Source: Emydura subglobosa (lineage: Eukaryota > Chordata > Testudines > Chelidae). Taken from it: 64,000 nucleotides of DNA. This document shows positions 1 to 10,724 of this stretch, piece after piece; the stretch's first letter is position 1; each line of letters begins with the position of its first letter. Below the pieces are notes generated by a model. That model was given only the letters and a program-made list of their open reading frames with translations, ran no database searches and was not told the origin of the DNA. The stretch spans positions 58,987,849-59,051,848 of the forward strand of contig ML679941.1 of assembly GCA_007922225.1 (NCBI GenBank), given 5' to 3'. Made by a program: the position numbers and the translations under genes.

Positions 1-1173
1 ATAGGGCTAGTGATATTTACACTACCTTTTCTTTATTTTTATACTGTCACTGTTTGGTTTATTGTTTTGTAATCTAGACAGCTGTTCACCAGGACATAAA
101 ATAATCAGATTTTTTACTCTTTTGCTAAATCTGCACTAAGCAGAGTACTGATGTTTTCAACCTATGTGGCTTTTTTAGTATTTGGTTTTCATGCAGTTAG
201 AGTGACTAACAGTCATTTTTATTAGAGAGACAATGTCTCCCTAATATCCTGGGACTGACACAGCCACAGCACTGAAAATAGCCATTTTTATTGACACGAT
301 TTAAGAAATCTTTTAAGAATTGCACTTTTGGAAACTATTAAACTATAAAGGAAGATGTTCAAAATTGGGTGCTTACATTTAGGCAAATACATCTATATTT
401 AGGCAAATGTAAGGACCAAATATTTGACCTATATTTCTAAGTGGTGGCACTGGTGGAAAAAAGCTCTCCATTTGTCTAGCTGTATTGTTGTTTTTTATAG
501 CAGTGTGATGTTGCATCATACTAAAAACCCAGGTCTATTTTGATAGTAAATATCAGCAGTATTTACATAGATATACATGCAAAATAAGTTTCTATTATAT
601 GTTGACAGTATAAAGGGACAGTATAGAGATTCTAGCAACCACATCAATGCATTCAATTTATCTCTATTATTGTGCTTCGTACAGAATGGAGGATGACTCA
701 TGTTAAAATGGGTAGAAGCGAAACCAGATAGCTACTGGCTTCTATCAAACCTACATTATTTGAGGCGGTAAGACAGGAAACAGGACATGTGTGGTTAAGC
801 ACATGCCCTGTGTTTGAATCACCTGTGAACAGAAGCCATCCCATTTGCCTCAGTAATCTTTAATAAAACTGTGGGATAATACCTGCTTTTTACTGTAAAC
901 AAAGAAGCACCATTTAATATTTTTTGACTGAATTCATGCTATAATGTGTATTTTCTCCAGATAACCTCAACAAATTTAAACAGATGCCAGGTACAGTAAG
1001 ATGGAAAAACCTGTAAAGGCTGTCTTTTGTGCTTTGTCTATGACACATGCTAGCTTGAAGTCCTGCAGAAGACAGTTGTGTCATGGATCCCATAAAGAAC
1101 TGGGTTCCAGCTGTGATTTGAGGGCTCACTTTCCAAACTGGCAATACAAAAACAGTCAGAATAGATCAACTTA
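1..1173. other. Spacer, nothing recognised
   Basis: AT-rich sequence with no coding similarity and no repeat I can name. The short open frames here have no recognisable motif and look random. Confidence 0.5.
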
Positions 1174-1679
1174 CATTAGTCTAGCGGTCCCCAAACTTTT
1201 TAATCCCCCCTGCATGCCCAGAGCCTGGCCGGGAGCGTGGCCACTGATGGGGCCAGGTCTAGAGCTGTGGCTGGGGCCGTGGTAAGGGCCTCAGTCAGGA
1301 TTGGGGCTGGAGCCATGGCCAGGCCAAGAGCCAGGGCTAGGGGCCTATGCTGGGGCCAGGAGCCACAGCTGGGTGTGGGGCTGGGTGTGGGGCTGGGCGT
1401 GGGGCTTAAGTCGGGCCTGGTGTGGGACTGCAGACTCAGCTCCTGGCTTGACTGGGACTGCAGCTGAGGGCAGAGCGGGGGCCAGGAGCGGAGCTGTGTC
1501 TGGGGATGAGATCAGAGCAGAATGATGAGGGATGAGATCTGGGGCCAGAGTAGGGCTGGGTGGCACTCCCTCCCCGCCACATGTGGATGCTGGCCCAGCC
1601 CCACTACATCCCCCCCCAATATTCCTCTGTGCCCCCCCAAGAGGGTGTGCCCCACAGTTTGGGGACCTCTGCATTAAGC
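1174..1679. mobile_element. Non-autonomous hAT MITE, GC-rich
   Basis: The element runs 1182-1671 (490 bp). Its left end reads tagcggtccccaaact and its right end, reversed, reads cagaggtccccaaactg, which are hAT-type terminal inverted repeats. Flanking 8-mers cattagtc (1174-1181) and cattaagc (1672-1679) fit a decayed 8-bp TSD (6 of 8 match). The interior is much more GC-rich than its surroundings and contains short tandem ggctgggtgtgg units near 1368-1405. Open frames of up to 109 codons inside are by-products of low stop-codon density. No transposase remains. Confidence 0.7.
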
Positions 1680-1865
1680 ACTGCTCTGCAAATGACAGAT
1701 CGTATAAAATAATGCCAGCCCTAAGCTGATCCCTGCTGTTTTTGCTGTTTGCTTCATAAAGAAAAGGTAGGTCTAGTTTTACAGTGGGTGAAGATGCACA
1801 GAAATTAGTCCTTTGTTTTCATTCGTAGATAATCTAATAATAGGAAAAGGCATATTTGCTGAGTT

Positions 1866-2116
1866 CTGGTCTACGCTTACCTGGAAATTTGGCGGCAGTC
1901 GACGGGAGTTACGCAAGTTAGAGGAGCTTGCGTAACTCCCGTCGACTGCTGCGCTTCCGTTCTGTGCGGTATCTTCACTGCACTGCACCATTTGAGGAAG
2001 TGGTTTTACTAGGTCAACTTCCTGATCGATTGAGCGAGTCTTCACTGATCGCTCAATCGATCCAGAAAGATCGATCTGACAGTGGCGACATTGCTGCAGT
2101 TAGTGTAGACGTACCC
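1866..2116. mobile_element. Harbinger-type MITE with two nested palindromes
   Basis: The ends tggtctacgcttac and (reversed) gggtacgtctacacta are related, as in the chelonian Harbinger-like MITE group that shares its ends with the large element at 14.15 kb. Inside are two perfect inverted repeats: 23-bp arms at 1895-1917 and 1927-1949 around a 9-nt loop, and 14-bp arms at 2024-2037 and 2049-2062 around an 11-nt loop. No coding sequence. The family assignment comes from my memory of this repeat type; the palindromes are seen directly. Confidence 0.65.
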
Positions 2117-3126
2117 TTGATACAGATACATCTGTTCAATGAAGCTGCTCAACCCACCTGTATTGTGGCTGAACAAAGGATCTAGGGCAGTTCAGTTGTT
2201 TCTGTTGGCGTACTTATGCATCCAGACACTTATTATTTTTGCTCTTTAAGAATGATCTAAGGAGACATCGTGGGTAAAGCAATAAATAAAGAGCTGTAGT
2301 GGGTTGAAAACTACTTCAGGATATATGACTTTGGGTTCTGTTCTAGTCAGCTTGACAAGCTGGCTTTGCAGGATGAATCAATTCAATACAGTGCCTAAAA
2401 CAGTGTAAGGCCCTTTTGTCTATAAAACATCCAGTTAACATGAGTGTAAGGTGGCTATGTCCAACCACAGTGGAGAATGATGTTCCATGAACATCCTCAA
2501 AGTGCTAATCAGCCCTTTTTAGGCTGGAGCAGAACATTTGAGACAAAATGTTAGTACATACAGCTCATAAAATGAATTAACCAAGAAAGATATATAAATA
2601 TTATATTTGTGTGTGTGTATAGATTTTGTAAAGATAATAAAACAATCTGGAGCAGTATTGTAATTAATAACATAGTTTACTAAAAAAAAAAATAAAAGCT
2701 GTGACCAGAACATGTGGTTTTGGGGAAAAATAATAAACAACAACTGGAGACAACAAATAAAAGTGAGCCAGAACAGATCTCCTTCTGTCCAGCAGATGGC
2801 AGGGTGTTCTCACTAACACAAGCAGAGGGCCAGATCCAGTTTCTTTTAAAATCAACTGGAGTCTGCATTTGCTTCATTAGGGATTGGATTGGATTTTCCA
2901 GCCTAGGATATCAGACAGGACAAGTTGGTGATAGCTAAACCTACTGCCAGTGGAGGCACATTTCAGGCACCAGAGAGTCAGGAGAGCCTTTCTCAGTTCT
3001 CTACAAGTGATTCAAATGTTGTGTTCAAACCCTTATTTTCAGTTGAAAGCCACATTTCTAATTTTTAAAAACCATGTCCAATGTAGGCTGTGCTACTTGG
3101 ATTATTTAACCACCATTATCCACTGT
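2117..3126. other. Spacer, nothing recognised
   Basis: AT-rich non-coding DNA with a short GT run near 2608. No recognised repeat or gene. Confidence 0.45.
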
Positions 3127-3335
3127 CGTATGGCTAAGGCACTAGACAGGGACTCGGGAGATTAGGGTTTTAGCTCCTGGCTTTGCCGTAGATGTTCTAT
3201 GTGTCCTTAGGCAAGTCACTTAATCATTCTGTGCTTCAGTTCCCTACCTGTAAATTGAGGATAATACTTCCCTACTTCACAAAGACATTGTGTGGATATA
3301 TTAATATTTTTGAGGTGCTCAGATACTATAGTAGT
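3127..3335 (+). repeat. MIR-type (CORE) SINE
   Basis: A tRNA-like head (tggctaaggcactagaca) is followed by the typical MIR order: the gcaagtcactta block near 3212, a ctgtgcttcagttccc block near 3229 and the ctgtaaattgaggataata block near 3250. It is a tRNA-derived SINE, probably inactive for a very long time. The tail is degenerate. Confidence 0.8.
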
Positions 3336-3546
3336 TGGGCTATTAATTACCTTGCTAGAATGATAGACTATAAATTGGAATTTTTTATTAAGGCAGTTCC
3401 TTTTTATTTACTTTATTGCTTCTTAAATCCTCTTTAAAACTCTTCTTCTTCTGCAAAGCTTCTTAATGCTGGTCTGCTAACTGACAATGTGTGCAATTCC
3501 TACCTAGCTAATGTGGTGTATCAAATATATCCAATCTAGACTGAGA

Positions 3547-3609
3547 TCTCTTTACACCAGTATAACTCCATTGGCATAAAACTGGCATAAGACAGTGGAG
3601 AATCAGGCC
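3547..3609. repeat. Short ggcctgatt-type interspersed repeat, copy 1
   Basis: Contains tttacaccagtataactcc and ends in gagaatcaggcct. The same ~90-bp pattern recurs at 21764, 45600, 45743 and 59691. It looks like a small element with gggcctgatt/aatcaggccc inverted ends and an inner palindrome around an actccatt core. Confidence 0.5.
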
Positions 3610-3983
3610 TATAGTAACATACTGTGTCCACCTCTGGTATTCTATTCACAATATAGACCTTTATATATTACATATTTTGTTATATTATTTCTGAATTAGT
3701 GGCTACGTTGGCATCTTTTAATATATGTAGATTTTTATAGTTTGGTTTTCTCTTGTGATTTAAGCCTTAACTTTGAGAAGCATCACAAACTCCACCAGCC
3801 CATACACATTGCATAAACTAAGAACATGGATTGATCCTTTGTCTCCTCTCATTTAACCACTACGTTCTAATGTATAACAAATATAGTCCCAGGCCCATTT
3901 GAAAAAGCAGCATTACATGGTGTAGCAGCAATCCTCCCTTATGATATCAGGGTTTTTTGTTCCAAAGATTTTAGAAACTCTAG

Positions 3984-4165
3984 CTATGGCTACACTTAAA
4001 ATGCTACAATGGTTCGGCTGCAGCTAGGCCTCTGTAGTACTTCAGTGTAGACAGTCCAGTGACTGGAGGCGCTTTCCCAGTGCTGTCGGTAATCTACGTC
4101 CCTAATAGGTTATGGCTAGGTTGACCGAAGAAGTCAGTCGTGACACTTAGCTAGGAATCCACATT
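3984..4165. repeat. Degenerate MITE-like repeat
   Basis: Blocks such as atggctacactt, tcagtgtagaca and tgctgtcggtaatctac resemble a common turtle interspersed element with 'tctacac' ends. The right end appears decayed. Assigned from recalled family features only. Confidence 0.4.
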
Positions 4166-4317
4166 GTTGCCTGGATGCTTTCTGGTATACCCCATGGGCA
4201 ATGTATAGGGACAAGGAGTCAATCAGGGATCACTAAATAAAACCATTGTCAGTTAGATCTCTCCAGGCAGAACTTCTAGTAGCTTTGAACCTCTGTGGCT
4301 TGCAGATCATAGCTGCT

Positions 4318-4445
4318 GCTGGGTGGTAGCGTGGTGATAATGGTTGTCAGGTTACTCTGTAGGCCTGAGTTCAAGCCTTGATGATCCCTATAGTAACTTG
4401 TGCTGAAGGATTTTTTGTGTTAATTGGTTTTGCAATATGTGATAA
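4318..4445 (+). repeat. tRNA-derived SINE candidate
   Basis: tagcgtggtgataatgg near 4327 resembles a pol III A box and gagttcaagcc near 4368 resembles a B box, with suitable spacing. A non-tRNA tail follows. It is not a folded tRNA gene. It may belong to the tRNA-derived SINEs known in turtles. Confidence 0.45.
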
Positions 4446-4542
4446 ATAGTAAAATACTTCTTAGTAGGGCCTGATTCTACTGTGCTTACTCGCATTTGCA
4501 AGCTGTCACATTAAAAGAAATGGGACAACTCACAAAGTAAGG

Positions 4543-5030
4543 TTCTGTCACCTATACCCCTGTAGACAATTTAAGAAGGATGTTGATAAATTGGAGACGG
4601 TTCAGAGAAGAGCCATGAGAATGATTAAAGGATTGGAAAGTGTGCTATAGTCAGACTCAAGGAGCTTGATCTATTGAGCTTAACAAAGAGAAGGTTAAGG
4701 GGTGACTTGATAACACGCTAGAAGTACCTACATGTGGATCAAATATTGGATAATGGGCTCTTCAGTTCAGCAGACAAAGATGCAACATGATCCAGTGGCT
4801 GGAAGTTGAAGCTAGACAAATTTAGACTGGAGGATAATTTATTTTCCAAGAGTTTTGATGGATTCTCTATCACTGGCAATTTTAAAATCAAGATTGGGTG
4901 TTTTTCTAAAATATATGCTCTGGTTTAGACAAGAATTATCTGGGGGAACTTCTATGGCCTATGTTATACAGGAGATCAGACTAGATGATCATAATGGTCC
5001 ATTCTGGCTTCACAATCTATAAATCTATAG
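4543..5030 (+). mobile_element. CR1 LINE 3' end, degenerate
   Basis: The translated remnant follows the CR1 ORF2 C-terminus (a Lys-Lys-Asp-x-Asp-Lys-Leu-Glu block, then Arg-Ala-Met-Arg-Met-Ile-Lys-Gly), then a 3' UTR ending in the CR1-typical actagatgatcataatggtc and a tctataaatctata tail near 5015. It is 5' truncated with many stops and frameshifts. Confidence 0.75.
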
Positions 5031-5338
5031 AGAGATGGTAATTCACCCCCTTACAAATGTTTAGAATCTTACTCCAGCAGATAGCTTCTTGGCTGCTAGG
5101 TCAGTTCCATTCACATCTTTTGTCTGGGTTCAGAAAAGTAATTAACTGCCCTCCAAAACTCAGGTCGTATCCTAATTTTCCTTCATATTAAATATGGCTT
5201 ACTAACTGAGACCAGCTCCTCTGTCTCACGTTCTATTCAGCGTGAATGAGGGCAGCATAAACAGACCTTCTGTTTTCTGTTTTTCTTCTGCTTAAGCTGT
5301 ACTTATTTTCTGCTGGCTGTTCTCCGTGAAGTATCATT

Positions 5339-6423
5339 GATGTTGTGACCTGTCCGTGCCTAGGATAGCCACCTGAAAATGCCAAGGTCTGGGCAGGCTG
5401 CAAAAGGAGAGCAGATTCTCCCAGCACTGGTGGGTGACAGAGTCAGAGTTCCCAATCAGCCACAAACAGTGCTTCTGATTCCCCACACTGGTTATCAAGA
5501 AGCCACAATAAAAACATACACAGCCCCCTTCACTGCATTTCAGTCTCTGGCTCCCAATTGGCCACTGGCTGTAAAGAGATCAGTTATTTAAAACTCCTTG
5601 CTCTTTACCAAAAAGGTTTCTCCTGACCCCACAGAGTCAGCCACAGTACCAAATCATAAGTTGGATCTTACCCAAAATACCATGCTGCCAGCCAATCCTT
5701 TAGTAAATAAAACTAAACATTTATTATAAAAGAAAGAAACAAATAAGAGAAATGTTAAAGGATTAAAGCAATCAGACAAATACAATTGATTTGAAAGTCC
5801 ATATATATCAGGTTTCTAATATAATTGTGGAGTTTGCAGGCTTGTATAGTCCCTCTGGTATACATCCAGTACCTGGATGGGTCTCAGTCCTTTGTTTCAC
5901 AGCTTCAGTTCAGTTGTAGATGAGTTGATCCAGAAGTAGGTGAAGACTGACTGAAGACAGAAGATGACTGTAAACAAAATGGATCCCGGGCAGCTGCCTT
6001 TTATGTTCCTTGGCCTTTGCCATGCTGCTTGTGGAATTTTACAGGAATAAAATGGAGTCCAGAGTCACATGAGGAAGTCCTGGTGACTCATCAGGTATAT
6101 CCCTGGCTTCTCCCCCTGGGCTCATTGTATTTGTGAATTTCCTTAATGGGGCATTAAGCAGGCTAGTGCTGCAGCCATTCTGTCTGGGGTGTCGCCCAGA
6201 CACAGCACAACTTGAAATACAGCTATATCAAACATATCCATAACTTCCATTACACATAGAACACATGAACATAAACATCATCATCTTACTTAGCACATTA
6301 TAGCCTTTCTAACGGTACCTGACATGGCATATCTCATATGAATTATTATGATTCTGATGTATTAAAGCTAAAAATATAATAAATGCCCCTTCCTCCCCCC
6401 AATCCAGCCAGCGTGACAGATGT
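5339..6423 (-). mobile_element. Solo LTR, copy A
   Basis: On the minus strand this LTR spans 6418 down to 5344 (1075 bp), starts TGTCACGCTGG and ends GGTCACA. It is flanked by a perfect 5-bp TSD, gatgt, at 5339-5343 and 6419-6423. A polyadenylation signal AATAAA (minus) lies at 5720-5725. A second copy of the same family lies at 41209-42253 in plus orientation and aligns along its whole length. No internal retroviral or gypsy coding sequence is attached, so it is a solo LTR left after LTR-LTR recombination. A 5-bp TSD fits gypsy or some ERV groups. The class is not resolved. Confidence 0.85.
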
Positions 6424-7065
6424 CTCCAGGGCTTCTACACCTATTTTACCTTCTCACCCACAGGAGCACTGATATGACCCAGAAGGTTTTGCTGCTTTCA
6501 GACACAGGAAGATCAGCACACTAAGCCAGTGCCACTGAAAGCTGGCAAGTAGGCAGCAGGAAATAACAGCCTTGGTGCTCTGGGTGTAGAGTCAGACTCA
6601 AGGTTAGGTTGTGCAACTTGGATTATGTTAAATTAGGTTTTGTGTTACATCAACTCACTTTACTGTCTCATTAATTCCTGCCTTTGTAAACTTGTATACC
6701 TGGCCTGAGATTCATTGATTCACTTCACAGAAATTCGAGATAAAAAAGACTTATCAAGTCATTTCGTCCATCTCCCTGCTACTTTGAATACTCATTTGAT
6801 TTATTTTACATGCCTTGTGACTAATGTGCATGGAACTAAATGGACGTCTAGTATACAAACTACCAGTGCTCCTACTCTGTACTCCGTTGCTATATTTGAA
6901 TGTTTACTGGCTTTTATTCATTGCTTATTTTCATATTGCTTAGAATAATGAATCTTACTAATTATTAGGAGAACTTTTAGCACCACTTATAGATAAGGCT
7001 GCCTGACATGTCCTGTTACAAGACCCTGTTTTCAGTTGCTTATATGTCGCCAAATTTAATCATTC
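6424..7065. other. Spacer, nothing recognised
   Basis: AT-rich DNA with one 77-codon open frame (6715-6948) that lacks any recognisable motif. Confidence 0.4.
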
Positions 7066-7370
7066 AGGCTGAAATTTTCCATGCCTGGTGTCTGCCTCAG
7101 GCTGAATCTTTTTTGGAAAGTTTCAGCAAAAATTGTTCAGCTGTTTCTGAGAATTAAGGTTAAGGGAAAATACATTGTTGTACCTGTGTTTAAAAAAAAA
7201 AAAAAAAAAATCCTGTAGCCAGTTTTTTGAGAAGGTCTAGCACTCACCTTCCGGTTTTGGAGTGGGGACTTGAAATCTGGCAAGGGGGTGCCTCGTGTCA
7301 GGGATTTGTCTTTTGCTGGTCCTATGAAAAACAACCGAAATTTGGCCAGGTTGTACGTCTCTGAAATATC
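7066..7370. repeat. Possible old interspersed repeat with A19 tract
   Basis: Phrases such as gctgaaattttcc, ggaaagtttcagcaaaa and gaaatctggcaaggggg resemble a degenerate reptilian repeat I cannot name. A run of 19 A at 7192-7210 sits inside it. Tentative. Confidence 0.3.
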
Positions 7371-8513
7371 TCAGTTCACGCGTGCTAGGTACAGATTTAT
7401 TAGAGTTCAGCAGCTTAATTCTCCAAATATTCTCTCTTCACAGATCATGCTGTATTCATGGGCTGAGCAGGATTTTCTAGACTCAAGGGCTGAGGGCAGA
7501 GGGAGTAGATTGAGCCTGAGAGCTGGTAGAGGAGGGCAGGGTTTGAGAGCTAGGATTGTCTGGATAAAGAGTCTAGGCCTGGGAAGACATTTCAGGTGTC
7601 CTGAAAGATGATCCTGGGAAACAAGGAGATCATATGAAAAAACCAGGACTCTCCTGATAAAGTTATGACATAAGGTCATTTTACAAATAGACTAAAAATT
7701 AGTTTGCAAATAGAAAAAGCAGCAAAATTCATCCAAGTGTTTAAAATGAATCGTTTATCTTGCCCCAGGTACTAGAAGAAGGTGGAGGAGACTAGAAATA
7801 GAAGAGTACATGGGGGGAAAAAGGGGCAAAGATACAGAAAAAACATCAGGACTATGGGAAGAAAAGAGGTTGAAATTATGAGAAGGAAAACTGGCAAAGG
7901 AAATAAATGTAAAGAAGATTGTAATAGCTCCTGTGAGACTTTAGTAAACCAGATCTAAAGTGAGAAATCACAATTTGCAACAAATGTACAAGACTGTGCC
8001 AAATAACAGCTTTTAGACCAATGTTTTTCTAGAAGAATTTGCCCTCAAGCTCTCTAGATTAATTGCTGCTGCAAGACAGTTGTGCCCATTACTTCTTTTA
8101 CAAGGTTGGCTGTGCTGAGGTAAAAGTAATGTTCAATCATCAATGAAATCATCTAAATTATCCATTCTATTCAAAGTATTCTGGGCACAAAACAGAAAAA
8201 GACAGTTGAAGAAACAGGATGCTGGTAGTACAAGTTTCATTACACTTTCTTTATGGCTGTGGTATAGTCCAGAAAGAGTAAATAACATTAACAAGAAGAA
8301 ACTGAAAGAAGAGGGTCAGGAGAAAAAGTCAAAATGGACTTCTTAGTATATAACTAGGTGCCTAGACCATATTATGCTGAGACAAAAAGCAAATTTATCC
8401 TTGGAGGAGATGAATGCTGAATACAAATTCAGCACTAGTCTTAGAACTAATGTGTTCTTCTGTATCCAATAGTAAGCTTTTCAGATGGTCTTGTCTATGT
8501 TTAGAGAAGGTGA
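7371..8513. other. Spacer, nothing recognised
   Basis: Purine-rich then AT-rich non-coding DNA. A 113-codon open frame spanning 7270-7611 has no motif and low complexity around its Gly/Arg-rich part. Confidence 0.4.
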
Positions 8514-8572
8514 TGGAAAAGCCAGGATACTGGGATCTATTCCCAGCTCTGCCACTGACTTGTTACAGCTAG

Positions 8573-8985
8573 ATTGTGCATAGCCTTATGTGGATAAGGA
8601 GGGCTCAAGAAACCTTTCCCACCCTTGCACTCCTGCTCAGGAGCTATGCACAGTCCTAGTCCTTGTGCTACTTACGTACAAGGACTAGTGCTGTGAGAAA
8701 TGGTACACATCCCAGAAGGCAACATGGAGTGATGGGGCAATGGTGGGATCATGATTCTCCTGCCCTCTCCACTGTCCAAGAGCTATATGCGCATAGGAGG
8801 AGCACAAGCTCACCCTGTAAAAGGATGTAGCCGTAACAGCTGCTGTGTGTGCTTCCCCAGTGCTCTTGGGGGAATTGTATTTACCTCTGATAGAATGCCT
8901 CTAGGAACTGGCCACTGGCATACAGCTCCTCCTCACCTCGGCAATTCAAGCAATGGCGCAGAGCTGATATCTTGTCCTGAGTGCC
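8573..8985. mobile_element. Unidentified insertion inside MIR
   Basis: About 413 bp interrupt the MIR head and middle. It contains a perfect 11-bp inverted repeat (ctagtccttgt, arms 8656-8666 and 8678-8688). I see no clear terminal repeats, TSD or coding sequence. Some MIR bases are missing at the junction, so a replacement is also possible. Confidence 0.4.
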
Positions 8986-9054
8986 TCTGTGCCACAGTTT
9001 GTCCATCTTTAAAATGGGCACAATGAAGCTTACTTCACAAAGGTGTTGGGTGAC

Positions 9055-9333
9055 TTAGGTCTGATTTACCCAAATATTTAGTTTGCAGCAAGCTGGGGTG
9101 TGAATCTACTCTGCACTAGCCTGCTGCAGACTAAATGGCCGTGTGGACCACGCTGACGGGTATGAAAAGTTTGTTAGTGCACTTTGATTCAGCCCTTTTT
9201 CAAAGAGGATTAGATCAAAGTGTGCTAATGAACTATTAACATGCAAATGGAAAATTGGTCCATAGCCAGCTTGTGTGGGTAGATTCATAACCACACTTAC
9301 TGCAAACTAAACGTTTGTGTAGACAAGCCCTTA
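9055..9333. mobile_element. Harbinger-type MITE inserted in MIR
   Basis: The element occupies 9058-9330 (273 bp) between TTA trinucleotides at 9055-9057 and 9331-9333, the TSD expected for PIF/Harbinger. Its ends are imperfect inverted repeats: the left contains atttagtttgcagcaa, and the reversed right end contains gtttagtttgcagtaa and gggcttgtctacac. The MIR sequence continues directly across the TSD. No coding capacity. Confidence 0.75.
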
Positions 9334-9412
9334 GTCTATTAATGTCTGTAAAGCACTTTGAGATCTTTGGAGAAAAGGCACTATACACATTACAATTATA
9401 AGTAATACTATA

Positions 9413-10699
9413 ATCCCAGACTGGTCTCTCGCTGCCCAGTGCAGATGTGGCTAGAATTTGAGTGTAAACAGTTCCACTGTGGATGACGTGTCATTTTCTG
9501 CAGGCGTTAGAAGGAAGCAGGCTTGGCTGACCATCTAGGCCTCATTTGTTCTCAACTCTGGGCTTGCAATACAGCTTTCTCTATTGTCTTGAGACCGTTG
9601 TTTTCTTTTCACCCTGATTCTTTGTTTTCAGTGATCTGATCATGGGAGACTTGTCTGTTTACTATCAGTAAACCTCTGTTTTCACACATCAAAGACTAGC
9701 TTCAGGCCACCAAAGCCAAAGTCAAAAAGGAGGCTTTATTTGTGTAGACTCACTCATGATCTATTCTTATCTGACATTATGCAGTTTGCCATTTGGCATC
9801 TATCTAGTTATTTACAATATCCCCATCATGATGGCATCAGGCCCACTCTGTCAAGGTCCACTGGCTCACTTGATGATGTAGCTTATGCCACGCATGCTAA
9901 GGCTCTGTGGTTTAGGTTGGCTGATTTCTTTCTTGAAATGTACATTTATAAATGTGTGAAAGCAAATGAAGCCAGTGAAGAAAGCTGGAGTTAGAAAGAG
10001 GGCAGAGGAGAACCCTCTGCATAGGAAACAATCACACTTGCCCGAGAATAGAATCTCTGCTGAATGGAGCAGTAATGATCAGAACTGATGTAGTCAGTAC
10101 AAGAAAGGAAAGGCCTCCCAAAAGGACACATCCTGGAGCACAGCTTTGACTGTGCAATAGCTCAACCATTAAGCAGGTGTGACACTGACTGATAATTCAG
10201 TTATCCTGGTGACACAGCTAAAGAGGAATACCATCCACTCTCATTCACTTGTTGATGCAAGATTAAAATTACAGACTAGAGCAGAGTGTAACATAAACAC
10301 AGAAGATCAATACATGACTTGATATAGTCTATAAATGTGTCTCACTCTGACTTTTAAACTTTTCTGAAAATCGGGTCAGCGGTCTCTCTCTACACACCCA
10401 AAGGTGGAGGCATTCAAAATTAGTGGACACTTGAAAGTTTGGCCTGAGAATCCAATCTTTGTTGGATAATAATGTGAAGAATCTCTAGAAATGTAGCCCT
10501 CTCATTTTTATGATCTCACATGGGGTTAGAAGTCTTTTGAACTTGGAATATTTAAAGGATTTTTCCCCAGAATTGGCATACTATCCTAGTTGTGTGGTAT
10601 TTCAAACAACAATCCAATGAGGCAGAAAAAAATAAACTGAGGAAGTTACCTTTCTCTTATATGTAATGAGGAAAGAGACTGACTATATTACATGATGGA
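9413..10699. other. Spacer, nothing recognised
   Basis: Non-coding. An 84-codon open frame (9740-9994) has no motif. No repeat recognised. Confidence 0.4.
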
Positions 10700-10724
10700 G
10701 GCCAGTAAAATAAAATGATAATGT

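Larger units (their letters stand above)
8514..9412 (+). repeat. MIR SINE split by two insertions
   Basis: Three collinear MIR pieces can be read: the head with gggatctattcccagctctg (about 8514-8572), the middle with ctgtgccacagtttgtccat and aaaatgggcacaatg (about 8986-9057), and the tail with gtaaagcactttgagatc and aaaggcactata (9334-9412). Between them lie an unidentified 413-bp block and a 273-bp MITE, each described separately. The order and orientation of the pieces show they were once one SINE. Confidence 0.75.

Noticed and set aside
1237..1674. Several long open frames rich in Gly/Arg/Trp or Pro/Ala
   Set aside because: They lie inside the GC-rich hAT MITE, where stop codons are rare. 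No domain.
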